Below, one piece after another: positions 23,305 through 31,620 of a stretch of DNA of 37,406 nt. Origin of the DNA: an uncultured Peptococcaceae bacterium (lineage in GTDB: Bacteria; Bacillota; Limnochordia; Darwinibacteriales; Darwinibacteriaceae); the NCBI GenBank assembly GCA_937988745.1, contig CALKAR010000242.1, positions 1-37,406 of the forward strand, in the 5' to 3' direction. Numbering within the stretch: position 1 is the stretch's first letter; each line of letters opens with the position of its first letter. The notes below the pieces were generated by a model that searched no databases, was not told where the DNA came from, and was given only the letters and a program-made list of their open reading frames with translations. Position numbers and translations under genes: made by a program.

Positions 23305-25716
23305 CTAGCGGAAGACCAATTCTCCATCCACCAGATCAACGATGATTTTCGCACCTTCTTTGAAGCGCCCCTTGAGCATCTCCTCAGAAAGCGGATTCTC
23401 GATGTACCGCTGTATTGCTCTTCTGAGCGGACGAGCGCCAAAGTCGGGTTCAAAGCCCTTTTCGGCCAGGAAGTCCTTCGCTTCTGGTGTGATCTCGAGT
23501 TCCATGTTCATTTCCTTGAGCTGATTGCGTAGTTCTTTCAACATAATATCCGCAATTTCCTTGATGTGTTCTTTGTTGAGTGCGTGGAAAACGATGATCT
23601 CATCGACGCGGTTGAGGAACTCAGGCCTGAAGGTGCGTTTCAGCTCATCTGTCACCTTCTGCTTCATTGATTCGTATTCACTGTGCTCGTCGACAACAAT
23701 CCTAAAACCGATGCTGCTTTCCCGCTGAATCTGCTGTGCCCCAACGTTGGAGGTCATAATCAGTACTGTATTTCGAAAATCAACTGTGCGTCCTTTCGAA
23801 TCTGTCAAGCGTCCATCTTCTAATACCTGCAGAAGAACGTTGAAGACCTCAGGATGGGCTTTTTCGATTTCATCCAGCAGTACTACCGAGTAAGGACGCT
23901 GCCGCACAGCATCGGTCAGCTGTCCGCCTTCCTCATAGCCTACGTAACCAGGAGGTGCACCGATAAGGCGCGAGACAGCATGGCGCTCCATGTATTCGGA
24001 CATATCGATCCGGATCATGGCATCGTCGTCACCGAAGAGCGCATTAGCCAGGGCACGAGCTAGTTCAGTCTTACCGACACCTGTGGGCCCTAAGAAGATG
24101 AAGGAACCAACTGGACGATTGGGATCTTTAAGTCCAGCCCGGGCCCGCCTCACCGCTTTCGAGATAGCTTCGATGGCCTCGTGCTGCGCAATCACCCGTT
24201 CATGCAGGATTTCTTCCAGATTGAGGAGACGCTCAGACTCTTCTGCCGCCAGTTTAGTGACAGGAATGCCCGTCCAGCTGGCTACGATATCAGCAATATC
24301 ATCTTCATCGACCACTGCATCCGCCCGGCCCCGATTACTCTTCCAATCAGAGCGCTTGGTTTCTAACTCATCTCGGAGCTGCTGCTCTTGGTCTCTTAGG
24401 CGAGCAGCTTTCTCAAATTCTTCATTCTTGATGGCTGACTCTTTTTCGATTTTCAGTTCTTCGATTTTTGCATCCAGTTCTTTTAGTTCAGGTGGCATAA
24501 CCAAACCGCTGAGACGCACTTTTGAACCAGCTTCATCAATCAAGTCAATTGCTTTATCGGGCAGGTAGCGATCACTGATGTAGCGCGCCCCAAGGCGAGC
24601 CGCTGCTACTAAAGCTTCATCTGTAAACTTCACCCTGTGGTGAGCTTCGTAGCGATCCCGCAGGCCCTTGAGGATTTCGATTGTCTCTTCTACTGTAGGC
24701 TCATCGACCATTACAGGCTGGAAGCGTCTCTCTAAGGCTGCATCCTTTTCAACATGCTTGCGATATTCGTCTAACGTCGTTGCTCCAATAGCCTGAAGTT
24801 CTCCCCGAGCTAGCGCGGGTTTGAGAATGTTAGATGCATCAATGGCTCCTTCAGCCGCGCCAGCACCGATGATAGTGTGCATTTCATCAATAAAGAGAAT
24901 GACATCACCAGAGCTGCGAATTTCGTCCATTACTTTCTTGAGACGTTCCTCAAATTCGCCTCGGAACTTCGAACCTGCCACCATTGCCCCGAGGTCTAGA
25001 CTGATTACCCTTTTTGCGGACAAGTTCTCTGGAACATCGTTGTCTACAATCTTTTGGGCTAAGCCTTCAGCTATCGCGGTCTTACCAACACCAGGTTCAC
25101 CAATCAACACCGGATTGTTCTTGGTTCTTCTGCTGAGCACCTGAATGACCCGCTCAATTTCTTTATCGCGCCCGATAACAGGATCTAGTTTACCCTCCCG
25201 GGCCATGTCTGTTAGGTCACGTCCGAACTGATCAAGGGTTGGGGTCTTTGTCCGGCGCTGAGCTCGCTGACCCTGCTGAGCTGCGCCACCCAAGAGTTCA
25301 ACAACTTGGCGGCGTACTTTATCTAGATCGGCGCCAAGGTTTATCAAGACCTGAGCTGCTACACCCTCGCCTTCACGGATTAAACCTAGGAGAATATGCT
25401 CTGTGCCGATATAGCTGTGCCCTAATTGGCGCGCTTCTTCAAAGGCGAGTTCTAATACACGCTTTGTGCGCGGTGTGAAACCGCTGGGGCCAGTGTCTCC
25501 AATTTCTCCGCGGCCGATGACACGTTCAATTTCGCCTCTGACCTTTTCAATACTGATTCCCAGTGTTTGCAGAGCTCTCGCAGCAACCCCTTCTCCTTCG
25601 GCAATAAGCCCTAAGAGAAGATGCTCCGTACCGACCACATTGTGTCCCAGGCGGCGAGCTTCTTCCTGGGAGAGTACAATCACTCTCTGAGCCCTTTCAG
25701 TAAAACGGCCAAACAT
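23305..25716 (-). CDS. clpC: ATP-dependent Clp protease ATP-binding subunit ClpC
   Basis: AAA+ unfoldase that feeds substrates, including arginine-phosphorylated proteins, to ClpP. 803 residues with two Clp_N repeats (about 1-145), first AAA+ domain (Walker A GEPGVGKT 206-213, Walker B VILFIDEM 272-279), a central UVR/coiled-coil region (about 410-460), second AAA+ domain (Walker A GPTGVGKT 543-550) and a C-terminal D2-small domain. ATG start; AAAGGA is about 10 nt upstream. Last gene of the ctsR operon, 37 nt after mcsB, followed by a terminator. Confidence 0.98.
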   Translation of the reverse strand: MFGRFTERAQRVIVLSQEEARRLGHNVVGTEHLLLGLIAEGEGVAARALQTLGISIEKVRGEIERVIGRGEIGDTGPSGFTPRTKRVLELAFEEARQLGHSYIGTEHILLGLIREGEGVAAQVLINLGADLDKVRRQVVELLGGAAQQGQRAQRRTKTPTLDQFGRDLTDMAREGKLDPVIGRDKEIERVIQVLSRRTKNNPVLIGEPGVGKTAIAEGLAQKIVDNDVPENLSAKRVISLDLGAMVAGSKFRGEFEERLKKVMDEIRSSGDVILFIDEMHTIIGAGAAEGAIDASNILKPALARGELQAIGATTLDEYRKHVEKDAALERRFQPVMVDEPTVEETIEILKGLRDRYEAHHRVKFTDEALVAAARLGARYISDRYLPDKAIDLIDEAGSKVRLSGLVMPPELKELDAKIEELKIEKESAIKNEEFEKAARLRDQEQQLRDELETKRSDWKSNRGRADAVVDEDDIADIVASWTGIPVTKLAAEESERLLNLEEILHERVIAQHEAIEAISKAVRRARAGLKDPNRPVGSFIFLGPTGVGKTELARALANALFGDDDAMIRIDMSEYMERHAVSRLIGAPPGYVGYEEGGQLTDAVRQRPYSVVLLDEIEKAHPEVFNVLLQVLEDGRLTDSKGRTVDFRNTVLIMTSNVGAQQIQRESSIGFRIVVDEHSEYESMKQKVTDELKRTFRPEFLNRVDEIIVFHALNKEHIKEIADIMLKELRNQLKEMNMELEITPEAKDFLAEKGFEPDFGARPLRRAIQRYIENPLSEEMLKGRFKEGAKIIVDLVDGELVFR

Positions 25717-25753
25717 CTCTCCACCATCCTTTCTGCTGTCATGACAAAAGAAC

Positions 25754-26797
25754 TTATTTCAACATATCCCGGATCAAGCTGGCCCGCAGACGATCTCGCT
25801 CATGAGGAGGCAGTTCCTGCCCCATGACTCGCTGCAGATGGGCTGCTCTTGTTAACACAATCAACTGTTTCAGTACATTTGGATCCACATTGGGAATGAT
25901 ACCCAGTTCTACCCCTAATTTTACATCAGATAGAAGACCAAGAGCCTCCTGGGTAGTGATCGTACGAGCATTGGTGAGAATCCCATAAGACCTGTAAAGC
26001 CGATCTTCGGTCGCCAGCCTGTTCTTATCTTTCATGAGAAACTCACGAGCTTTACGTTCGCCCTGAAGCACTTGCGCTGTCAGGCGATTGAGGCGCTCGA
26101 TTATTGCTTCTTCACTCAATCCTAAAGTAGCTTGATTCGACAGCTGATATATGCTGCCGTGGGCTTCGCTTCCTTCACCGTACAAACCGCGTACAGCAAG
26201 GCCAAACTTTCCTACCGCACCCAGAACGTGCCCCACCTGATTTACAAGCTTGAGACCAGGAAGGTGCAGCATTACCGATGCCCTCAGACCGGTGCCAACG
26301 TTCGTGGGGCATGCTGTAAGATAGCCCCTATCCTGATCGAATGCAAAATCAAGCTGCGCTTCAATGCGATCGTCAACTTCATCTGCAAGTTCCCAAGCTG
26401 CCTCCAGCTGCAGTCCCGGATGTAAAATCTGAATACGCAGATGATCCTCCTCGTTGATCATCACACTAATTTCATCCTGCTTGCCAAGGATCAGGCCTTT
26501 CGCGTACGTGTTCTTGGTATGTTCCGGGCTGATCAAATGCTGTTCGACTAGAATCTGGCGTTCCAAAGATTCTACCTCAGCCATCTTTAAGAAGCACACT
26601 TCTCCATAGTCGCGAAGCAGTGGAGGAAGCTCTTCTGAGACCTGCAGGACATGTTTTAGCTGTTCGCGGGTGGCGGCGCCTGGGAAGGGAATGCCTTTGA
26701 GATTCCGAGCCAACCGGATGCGAGAACCTAAGACTATGTCCCCCTGTGGACCACTGCCTCTCATCCAGGCACTCATAGCCTGACTGACATCCTTCAC
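25754..26797 (-). CDS. mcsB: Protein-arginine kinase McsB
   Basis: Phosphorylates arginine residues of misfolded proteins to mark them for ClpC-ClpP. The phosphagen-kinase fold is seen in SRIRLARNLKGIPFPG, the acidic CFLKMAEVESLERQ region and NVGTGLRASVMLHLPGL. The allosteric phospho-arginine motif RDxxRA is present as RDRLRA near the C-terminus (334-339). 347 residues. GTG start overlaps the mcsA stop in GTGA (4 nt shared), so translation is coupled; AAGGAG lies 10 nt upstream inside mcsA. Confidence 0.97.
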   Translation of the reverse strand: MKDVSQAMSAWMRGSGPQGDIVLGSRIRLARNLKGIPFPGAATREQLKHVLQVSEELPPLLRDYGEVCFLKMAEVESLERQILVEQHLISPEHTKNTYAKGLILGKQDEISVMINEEDHLRIQILHPGLQLEAAWELADEVDDRIEAQLDFAFDQDRGYLTACPTNVGTGLRASVMLHLPGLKLVNQVGHVLGAVGKFGLAVRGLYGEGSEAHGSIYQLSNQATLGLSEEAIIERLNRLTAQVLQGERKAREFLMKDKNRLATEDRLYRSYGILTNARTITTQEALGLLSDVKLGVELGIIPNVDPNVLKQLIVLTRAAHLQRVMGQELPPHERDRLRASLIRDMLK

Positions 26798-27309
26798 GAT
26801 TCATCCGCTCCTTCCGCGAGCAGTTGTTCAAGGCGCCGCACTTCATCACGATAGTGAGCCGCTTCTTCAAACCGTTCGGTCTTTACACACTCCTCCATCT
26901 TGCGCCGGTACTCTTCAATCTGGCGCTGCATCCTGACCTTAGCATGACTAACGGCTGGAATCTTGCCTACATGCCGATTAGTGGAATGAATCCGACGCAA
27001 AATGGTATCCAGCTCACTCCGATAGACATCGTAACAGTCGCTGCAGCCTAACTGAGCTCGTTTTTGAATATCCTGCAGCGTAGATCCGCACGTCGGGCAT
27101 CTGCGCTCATCAACTGAAGTAACTTGGCCCCACAGTTTGGGTAAGTCAAACATATTGGCTAAGATATTCTGCAGATCAAAACCACCCGCAAAGCCACCAC
27201 TGTAGCTCTGCGCACATGCCTGGCAGAGATTAACCTCTGTTTTCTGTCCATTTTCTACGTGCACAACGCGCACCGTAGCTGGCTGCACACCACATTTTTC
27301 ACATAACAT
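26794..27309 (-). CDS. mcsA: McsA, zinc-finger activator of McsB
   Basis: Cofactor of the McsB kinase. Four CxxC pairs are visible: C3/C6, C29/C32, C71/C74 and C89/C92, forming two zinc sites. A C-terminal UVR motif (about 130-165) is rich in Glu and Arg. The start is ATG at 27309, 7 nt after GGAGGG; the frame extends five codons upstream, but that would overlap the ctsR stop without a ribosome site. 171 residues. Confidence 0.96.
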   Translation of the reverse strand: MLCEKCGVQPATVRVVHVENGQKTEVNLCQACAQSYSGGFAGGFDLQNILANMFDLPKLWGQVTSVDERRCPTCGSTLQDIQKRAQLGCSDCYDVYRSELDTILRRIHSTNRHVGKIPAVSHAKVRMQRQIEEYRRKMEECVKTERFEEAAHYRDEVRRLEQLLAEGADES

Positions 27310-27323
27310 CTTCAGACCCTCCA

Positions 27324-27797
27324 CTATTCGCCCTGCTGGAGCACAAACAGCAGCAGAGCCCGGACTAAACTAGCACGTACCAGAGCCTTTCCCTGTCCAA
27401 CCCGAGCGGTCTCCTGCTGGATGATCCCACGGATTATTCTCGCCTGCCGTGAGCTAATAAGTTGGTGGTCGGTGAGCCTAGCCAATATATTGTTCATGTC
27501 TCTCTCCGAAATCTGGCTTCCAATTTGTCTGATCAGCTGAAGGGCATCCTCATGCACATCTTCTACCTGCACTCGGCCGATGCGGATATACCCACCACCA
27601 CCGCGGCGGCTTTCGACAATATAGCCCCGCTCTAAGGAAAACCGCGTTGTAAGGACATAGTTGATCTGAGACGGAACACAAGCAAACGCATCTGCTAACT
27701 GGGCTCGACTCAGCTCGACAGCCCGCCCTTTGTTTTCCCGAATCATTCGTTTAATATATGCTTCAATGTGATCAGCTAGAGTGCCTACCGAACCCAC
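27324..27797 (-). CDS. ctsR: Transcriptional repressor CtsR
   Basis: Class III heat-shock repressor that controls its own operon. The winged helix-turn-helix contains VPSQINYVLTTRFSLERGY, followed by the Gly-rich wing RRGGGGYIRI that contacts DNA. 157 residues. The only ordinary start codon in frame is the GTG at 27797, which is fused to the Shine-Dalgarno (AAGGGAG directly followed by GTG), an unusual geometry. First gene of ctsR-mcsA-mcsB-clpC; a CtsR box overlaps its transcription start. Confidence 0.95.
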   Translation of the reverse strand: MGSVGTLADHIEAYIKRMIRENKGRAVELSRAQLADAFACVPSQINYVLTTRFSLERGYIVESRRGGGGYIRIGRVQVEDVHEDALQLIRQIGSQISERDMNNILARLTDHQLISSRQARIIRGIIQQETARVGQGKALVRASLVRALLLFVLQQGE

Positions 27798-27801
27798 CTC
27801 C

Positions 27802-27818
27802 CTTGACCATTCCTGACC
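27802..27818 (-). promoter_or_regulatory. CtsR operator
   Basis: Two direct heptads, GGTCAGG and GGTCAAG, separated by AAT, on the minus strand. This fits the known CtsR consensus of tandem (A/G)GTCAAA heptads with a 3-nt spacer whose middle base is A (5/7 and 6/7 matches). It lies between the predicted transcription start and the ctsR ribosome site. Confidence 0.8.
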
Positions 27819-27826
27819 TTGATTTT

Positions 27827-27835
27827 ATTATAGCA
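27827..27835 (-). promoter_or_regulatory. Extended -10 promoter of the ctsR operon
   Basis: TGCTATAAT on the minus strand: a perfect -10 (27827-27832) with the TGn extension. No good -35 is seen 17 nt upstream (TATGCA). Start near 27820, directly before the CtsR box, giving a leader of about 22 nt. Confidence 0.65.
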
Positions 27836-27850
27836 CAAGTTCTATAGAAT

Positions 27851-27878
27851 GCATACCCCGCAGGGGTACCTATACAAT
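27851..27878 (+). promoter_or_regulatory. Possible SigE-type sporulation promoter of spmA
   Basis: GCATACC (27851-27857) and TATACAAT (27871-27878) with a 13-nt spacer resemble the SigE -35 and -10 elements (about GCATATT and CATACAAT). It lies 63 nt upstream of spmA, whose homologues are expressed in the mother cell. A small hairpin (TACCCC-GCA-GGGGTA) fills the spacer. Confidence 0.4.
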
Positions 27879-27941
27879 TTTTTTACTCTACTTAATAGAA
27901 TTCCCTCCGCATAGCTATGTACAAGGGAGGGTGCGATATAC

Positions 27942-28520
27942 ATGATAAACTACATCTGGTTCTTCATGATTGCTAGCGGTATCGTTACAGCGGCACTAAA
28001 TGGACGCATTGATGCAATCACACAGGCGATCGTCAAGGGCGCAGAACAAGCCGTGACTACAGCCATCAGCCTAGCCGGACTAATCGCCTTTTGGTCAGGA
28101 ATGATGCAGATTGCTGAAGAAAGTGGCCTCATGAAATCTTTGGCGAGAATCATGCGCCCTGTTGGGCGGCGCCTCTATCCAGGTGTACCTCCTGAGCATC
28201 CTGCGATGGGAGCTCTGCTTCTGGCCATGGCTGCAAATATATTAGGGTTGGGCAATGCCTGCACCCCGCTGGGAATTAAGTCCATGGAAGAACTGCAGAA
28301 ACTGAACCGTAAGAAAGACACGCTCAGCGATAGTATGTGTACTTTCGTGCTTCTCACTTCATCTAGTTTGACCATCATTCCAGGCACTATCATTGCTCTA
28401 CGGGCTGCTCAGGGCTCGAGCGCACCAGCAGAAGTTGTCGGACCGATCATCTTCGCAACCGCGTGCTCTACGGCGGCTGCGTTGATCTTTGATCGAATCC
28501 TGCGCCGGTTTTATCGATGA
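27942..28520 (+). CDS. spmA: Spore maturation protein A
   Basis: Membrane protein of the nucleoside-recognition/Gate-domain family required for spore core dehydration in Bacillus and Clostridium. 192 residues with several hydrophobic helices; family-like stretches include GLIAFWSGMMQIAEESGLM and NILGLGNACTPLGIKSMEEL. ATG start with GGGAGGG 10 nt upstream. Followed by spmB 9 nt later, so the two are co-transcribed. It lies on the plus strand, divergent from ctsR. Confidence 0.96.
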   Translation: MINYIWFFMIASGIVTAALNGRIDAITQAIVKGAEQAVTTAISLAGLIAFWSGMMQIAEESGLMKSLARIMRPVGRRLYPGVPPEHPAMGALLLAMAANILGLGNACTPLGIKSMEELQKLNRKKDTLSDSMCTFVLLTSSSLTIIPGTIIALRAAQGSSAPAEVVGPIIFATACSTAAALIFDRILRRFYR

Positions 28521-28529
28521 GGTGAGACT

Positions 28530-29063
28530 ATGCTTAACGTATTAACTCAAGTTTCCCGATGGGCGATCCCTGTGATGTTCTTCGGAATTGTCTTTATGGG
28601 GCTGGCTAGGCGAATAGCCGTTTATGAGGCATTCATCAGCGGTGCTAAAAACGGTTTCTATACTACTGCTCGATTAGTTCCAAACCTGCTGGCAATGCTG
28701 GTGGCAATCCAGATTTTCAGGACTTCCGGTGCTCTAGACATTATAATCGCACTGCTCCGTCCAATCACTGGCCTGTTTAACATCCCTGAAGAAGTCCTTC
28801 CTCTGGCGCTAATGCGTCCTCTCTCCGGATCCGGATCTTTGGGACTGATGGTGCAGCTCTTTGCAGACCATGGACCCGATTCTCTTATCGGGCGTTTAGG
28901 AAGCGCCATTATGGGCAGCACTGAAACCACATTCTATGTATTAACTGTCTATACAGGTGCAGTAGGTATTAAGCGTACACGTCACTTCTTAGCCGCAAGC
29001 GTGCTGTCGGATCTAATTGGTTTTGCTGCTGCAGTTTTTATCGTGTTCGCGATCTTTGGATGA
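28530..29063 (+). CDS. spmB: Spore maturation protein B
   Basis: Partner of SpmA, also a Gate-domain membrane protein. 177 residues with four or more hydrophobic helices and the family segment LALMRPLSGSGSLGLM followed by GSTETTFYVLTVYTGAVG. ATG start with GAGGTGAGACT upstream. Its stop lies 3 nt from the stop of the convergent birA, with no terminator between. Confidence 0.96.
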   Translation: MLNVLTQVSRWAIPVMFFGIVFMGLARRIAVYEAFISGAKNGFYTTARLVPNLLAMLVAIQIFRTSGALDIIIALLRPITGLFNIPEEVLPLALMRPLSGSGSLGLMVQLFADHGPDSLIGRLGSAIMGSTETTFYVLTVYTGAVGIKRTRHFLAASVLSDLIGFAAAVFIVFAIFG

Positions 29064-29066
29064 ACA

Positions 29067-29825
29067 TCATTCGGCAAAGCGCAAACTTACTTCCTCTGGC
29101 ATAACCACTTGAAGCTGGCCCGTTTCATCTTCTACCATGAGGCGTCCATCGGGCAGCACCCGCCGCGCTACAGCTGGCCAAGTTGAACCATGAGAATGAA
29201 GCAATACTTGGCGATTAAGGAAGTTGCCAAAGCGTTCAAAGTCAGCTTCAAGGTTAAGTTCGCCTTCAAGAAGACGAGTCAGACCTAGGTCTGCACCCTG
29301 GAGGGCTTGTATCAGAACTGCCAAGCGCGGCAGCGGATGTCCCACCAGATCTTCGAGAGACGCCGTAGGAAATGGGGCTTCGAACTTCGGCCGGTTAACA
29401 TTGATCCCGATGCCAGCGATCACCCAGACACCCTGATTATTTTTGTAGCTTTCACAGAGAATGCCGGAAACCTTACGGTCGTTCGCCCAAATATCGTTAG
29501 GCCATTTAACCCGCAGTTTGTTTGAAAAAACATAAAGAGCCTGCACCAAACCTAGACCTACAGCCAGAGGAATTAATGCTGTATGATCATAATTTGGAAA
29601 CCGCCAGATCAGACTAAACGTCAGCGAAGTGTTATCAGAAATCCAGGTCCTATCGCGCCTGCCTCTGCCGCGGGTCTGTTCGAGCGCCCAAATAACTGTG
29701 CCATGGACACTTCCGCTTCTCACCAACTCTTTCGCAAAGGTGTTTGTTGAAGGCAGGCTTTGGTAAACCTGGACTTGATTAGCATGAGACAAGCCCATCT
29801 GAAAGGAGGTTAGAGCACTTTCCAA
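29067..29825 (-). CDS. birA: Biotin--protein ligase (BirA), catalytic domain only
   Basis: Attaches biotin to the biotin carboxyl carrier protein. Motifs: PSTN near residue 25, GRGRRDR (53-59) that holds biotinyl-AMP, KWPND (107-111) and the C-terminal SH3-like domain ending LQVVMPEEVSLRF. There is no N-terminal helix-turn-helix, so it is a monofunctional enzyme and not a repressor. The frame extends to GTG at 29858 without a ribosome site; TTG at 29825 lies 9 nt after AGAGGAG and is preferred, giving 252 residues. Confidence 0.94.
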   Translation of the reverse strand: MESALTSFQMGLSHANQVQVYQSLPSTNTFAKELVRSGSVHGTVIWALEQTRGRGRRDRTWISDNTSLTFSLIWRFPNYDHTALIPLAVGLGLVQALYVFSNKLRVKWPNDIWANDRKVSGILCESYKNNQGVWVIAGIGINVNRPKFEAPFPTASLEDLVGHPLPRLAVLIQALQGADLGLTRLLEGELNLEADFERFGNFLNRQVLLHSHGSTWPAVARRVLPDGRLMVEDETGQLQVVMPEEVSLRFAE

Positions 29826-29840
29826 TTTATTCCACTCCTC

Positions 29841-29869
29841 TTGCAATGCTAATAACACAGTTTTATAAT
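29841..29869 (+). promoter_or_regulatory. SigA promoter of htrA
   Basis: TTGCAA (29841-29846), 17-nt spacer, TATAAT (29864-29869) on the plus strand. It overlaps the birA 5' region on the other strand. Start near 29876. Confidence 0.65.
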
Positions 29870-29906
29870 TTAAAGGAGGACACCATTCACGAAAAGGAGG
29901 ATCACA

Positions 29907-31172
29907 ATGCGAACTAAAAAGGTTTCTGCAGCTATTCTATTTGCTCTCATTGCTATACTCGCAGCCAGTGCAATTTTTACGGACCTGCCTTACAGCAGCG
30001 TTACCAACGCACAGGAAGAGGTAGTTGATCGGGCCGCACCGGTGGAACTTGAAGCAGTTGAAACAACGCTTCCGCCGACGGCGATGCTGGGAAACCCATA
30101 CTTGATCGCTGATATCGCTGAAGTAGCCAGTCCAGCCACCGTGTACCTCGCTGTGGAGTGGCCTGCTCCAGAACCAAATTATAGGGGCACAATTCCCCGA
30201 TACCGCGACCCGTTTGGTTTTTTTGATTTCTTTATAGATCCGTGGTACTTCTATTATGAACCGCAGCCACAAAGAAGCCAAGGGACAGGCTTTTTTATCG
30301 ATGAATCGGGTATTATTTTGACCAACCAGCATGTGGTAGGCAACCGGGGCGAAGGGCAAACCATCAAAGTTGTCCTAGACGTACCAGGCCTCAAAGAAGA
30401 GTATCATGCTGAAATTCTAGGTTCTGATGCCAAACTTGACTTAGCCGTGTTGCGCATCATCGACGCAGACGAAGGCACTGTGTTCCCCTGTCTTGAACTG
30501 GGAGATTCAGATGCAGCTCGTCCTGGCGAATGGGTCATTGCCATCGGCAACCCCTACGGACAAGCATTTGATCACACTGTTACAATTGGGGTGCTCAGTG
30601 CAAAAGGGAGAAGAATTCAAGTTCGCGGTTCAGACGGTAATCCCAAGGAATACGAAAATCTAATGCAGACTGATGCATCCATCAACCCTGGTAACTCCGG
30701 CGGACCACTGCTCAATGTTGAAGGTAAAGTTATTGGTATCAACACAGCTGTCCATGCAACTGCACAGGGTATTGGTTTTGCAATTCCGATCAACGTAGCG
30801 AAAGATGTCCTAGAAGAACTGATTGAGACTGGCGAAGTGAAGCATGAGCTTCCACCTATGCCATGGCTTGGAATTTGGCAGCGCACTCTCACTGAAGACC
30901 TTGCGCAGCGACTGCGTCTAGTAGATGACAAGGGTGTGCTGATTACAGATGTTGTCAGTGGTTCACCTGCTGATGAGGCTGGCCTTAAACCATGGGATAT
31001 CATCAGGCGGATTGACGATGTGGATGTCTACACCACTGAAGACGTAGCTGCAGTCATTTCTGAGAAAGCACCAGGCGATGAAGTCCTGATTACTGTATAC
31101 CGCAGCGGTGAAATCCATCTGATTCCCGTAACTCTAGGCAATATGCCAGAGGAACTTCGTTCAAGCCGCTGA
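29907..31172 (+). CDS. htrA: HtrA/DegP-type serine protease with PDZ domain
   Basis: Surface quality-control protease. An N-terminal hydrophobic signal-anchor (about residues 7-24) exports it; the trypsin-like domain follows with catalytic H142 (TNQHVVG), D178 (LDLAVLRI) and S264 (NPGNSGGPLL); one PDZ domain occupies about 320-415 (GVLITDVVSGSPADEAGLKP). Before the protease core there is a segment very rich in aromatic residues (about 100-119, many Phe, Tyr and Trp). ATG start with AAAAGGAGG upstream; a second AAAGGAGG lies 20 nt earlier. Plus strand, with its own promoter and a terminator shared with folB. Confidence 0.96.
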   Translation: MRTKKVSAAILFALIAILAASAIFTDLPYSSVTNAQEEVVDRAAPVELEAVETTLPPTAMLGNPYLIADIAEVASPATVYLAVEWPAPEPNYRGTIPRYRDPFGFFDFFIDPWYFYYEPQPQRSQGTGFFIDESGIILTNQHVVGNRGEGQTIKVVLDVPGLKEEYHAEILGSDAKLDLAVLRIIDADEGTVFPCLELGDSDAARPGEWVIAIGNPYGQAFDHTVTIGVLSAKGRRIQVRGSDGNPKEYENLMQTDASINPGNSGGPLLNVEGKVIGINTAVHATAQGIGFAIPINVAKDVLEELIETGEVKHELPPMPWLGIWQRTLTEDLAQRLRLVDDKGVLITDVVSGSPADEAGLKPWDIIRRIDDVDVYTTEDVAAVISEKAPGDEVLITVYRSGEIHLIPVTLGNMPEELRSSR

Positions 31173-31197
31173 TAACAGCTGATATATCCGTTTGAAA

Positions 31198-31230
31198 AAG
31201 ACCCCCTGCACCATTTGTGCAGGGGGTCTT
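31198..31230. terminator. Bidirectional terminator between htrA and folB
   Basis: A perfect 14-bp stem (arms 31198-31211 and 31217-31230) with a 5-nt loop. The minus-strand RNA continues UUUUUC, a better U tract than the plus-strand CUUGUGAUU, so it is strongest for ftsH-folB but probably serves both convergent units. Confidence 0.85.
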
Positions 31231-31248
31231 GTGATTTCCTAGATTTGC

Positions 31249-31602
31249 TTAAGGCCGGCGAGTGATTTCCACTTCTAGATAGTCCATTACGCCCCCGATA
31301 GGAACATATGGCTTGCGGACTCGCACGACGACCTTATCCAAGTCATAAGCCGATAGAATCTCATCAGCAATGGTCTCTGCAAGAACCTCAGGAAGGAGGA
31401 ATTCCTGTTCTTCTACGATGTCTTTAATAATGGTATAGGCATCGATGTAGTTGAAGGCCAACTCAGGATCATCCCCACCATAACGAAGATCGGTGTAAAC
31501 CTCTAAATCAACCTCGAACTTCTGTCCCATTTCCTTCTCAGCAGCATAGGCCCCATGATATCCATAGAACACCATGTTCTTTAGAGTCAGGCGATCAGAC
31601 AT
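31249..31602 (-). CDS. folB: Dihydroneopterin aldolase
   Basis: Folate pathway enzyme converting dihydroneopterin to hydroxymethyl-dihydropterin. 117 residues, standard length, with FYGYHGAYAAEKEMGQKFEVDLEV at the N-terminus (split motif YGYHGA and EKEMGQ) and a C-terminal VRVRKPYVPIGG stretch. ATG start with GAAGGAGG upstream. It follows ftsH by 18 nt and is not accompanied by folP or folK here. Confidence 0.95.
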   Translation of the reverse strand: MSDRLTLKNMVFYGYHGAYAAEKEMGQKFEVDLEVYTDLRYGGDDPELAFNYIDAYTIIKDIVEEQEFLLPEVLAETIADEILSAYDLDKVVVRVRKPYVPIGGVMDYLEVEITRRP

Positions 31603-31620
31603 CGTAAAAGACCTCCTTCG

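Noticed and set aside
29802..29810. Strong plus-strand Shine-Dalgarno (AAAGGAGGT) inside birA
   Set aside because: No start codon at a suitable distance and no open frame; likely chance within the birA N-terminal codons.
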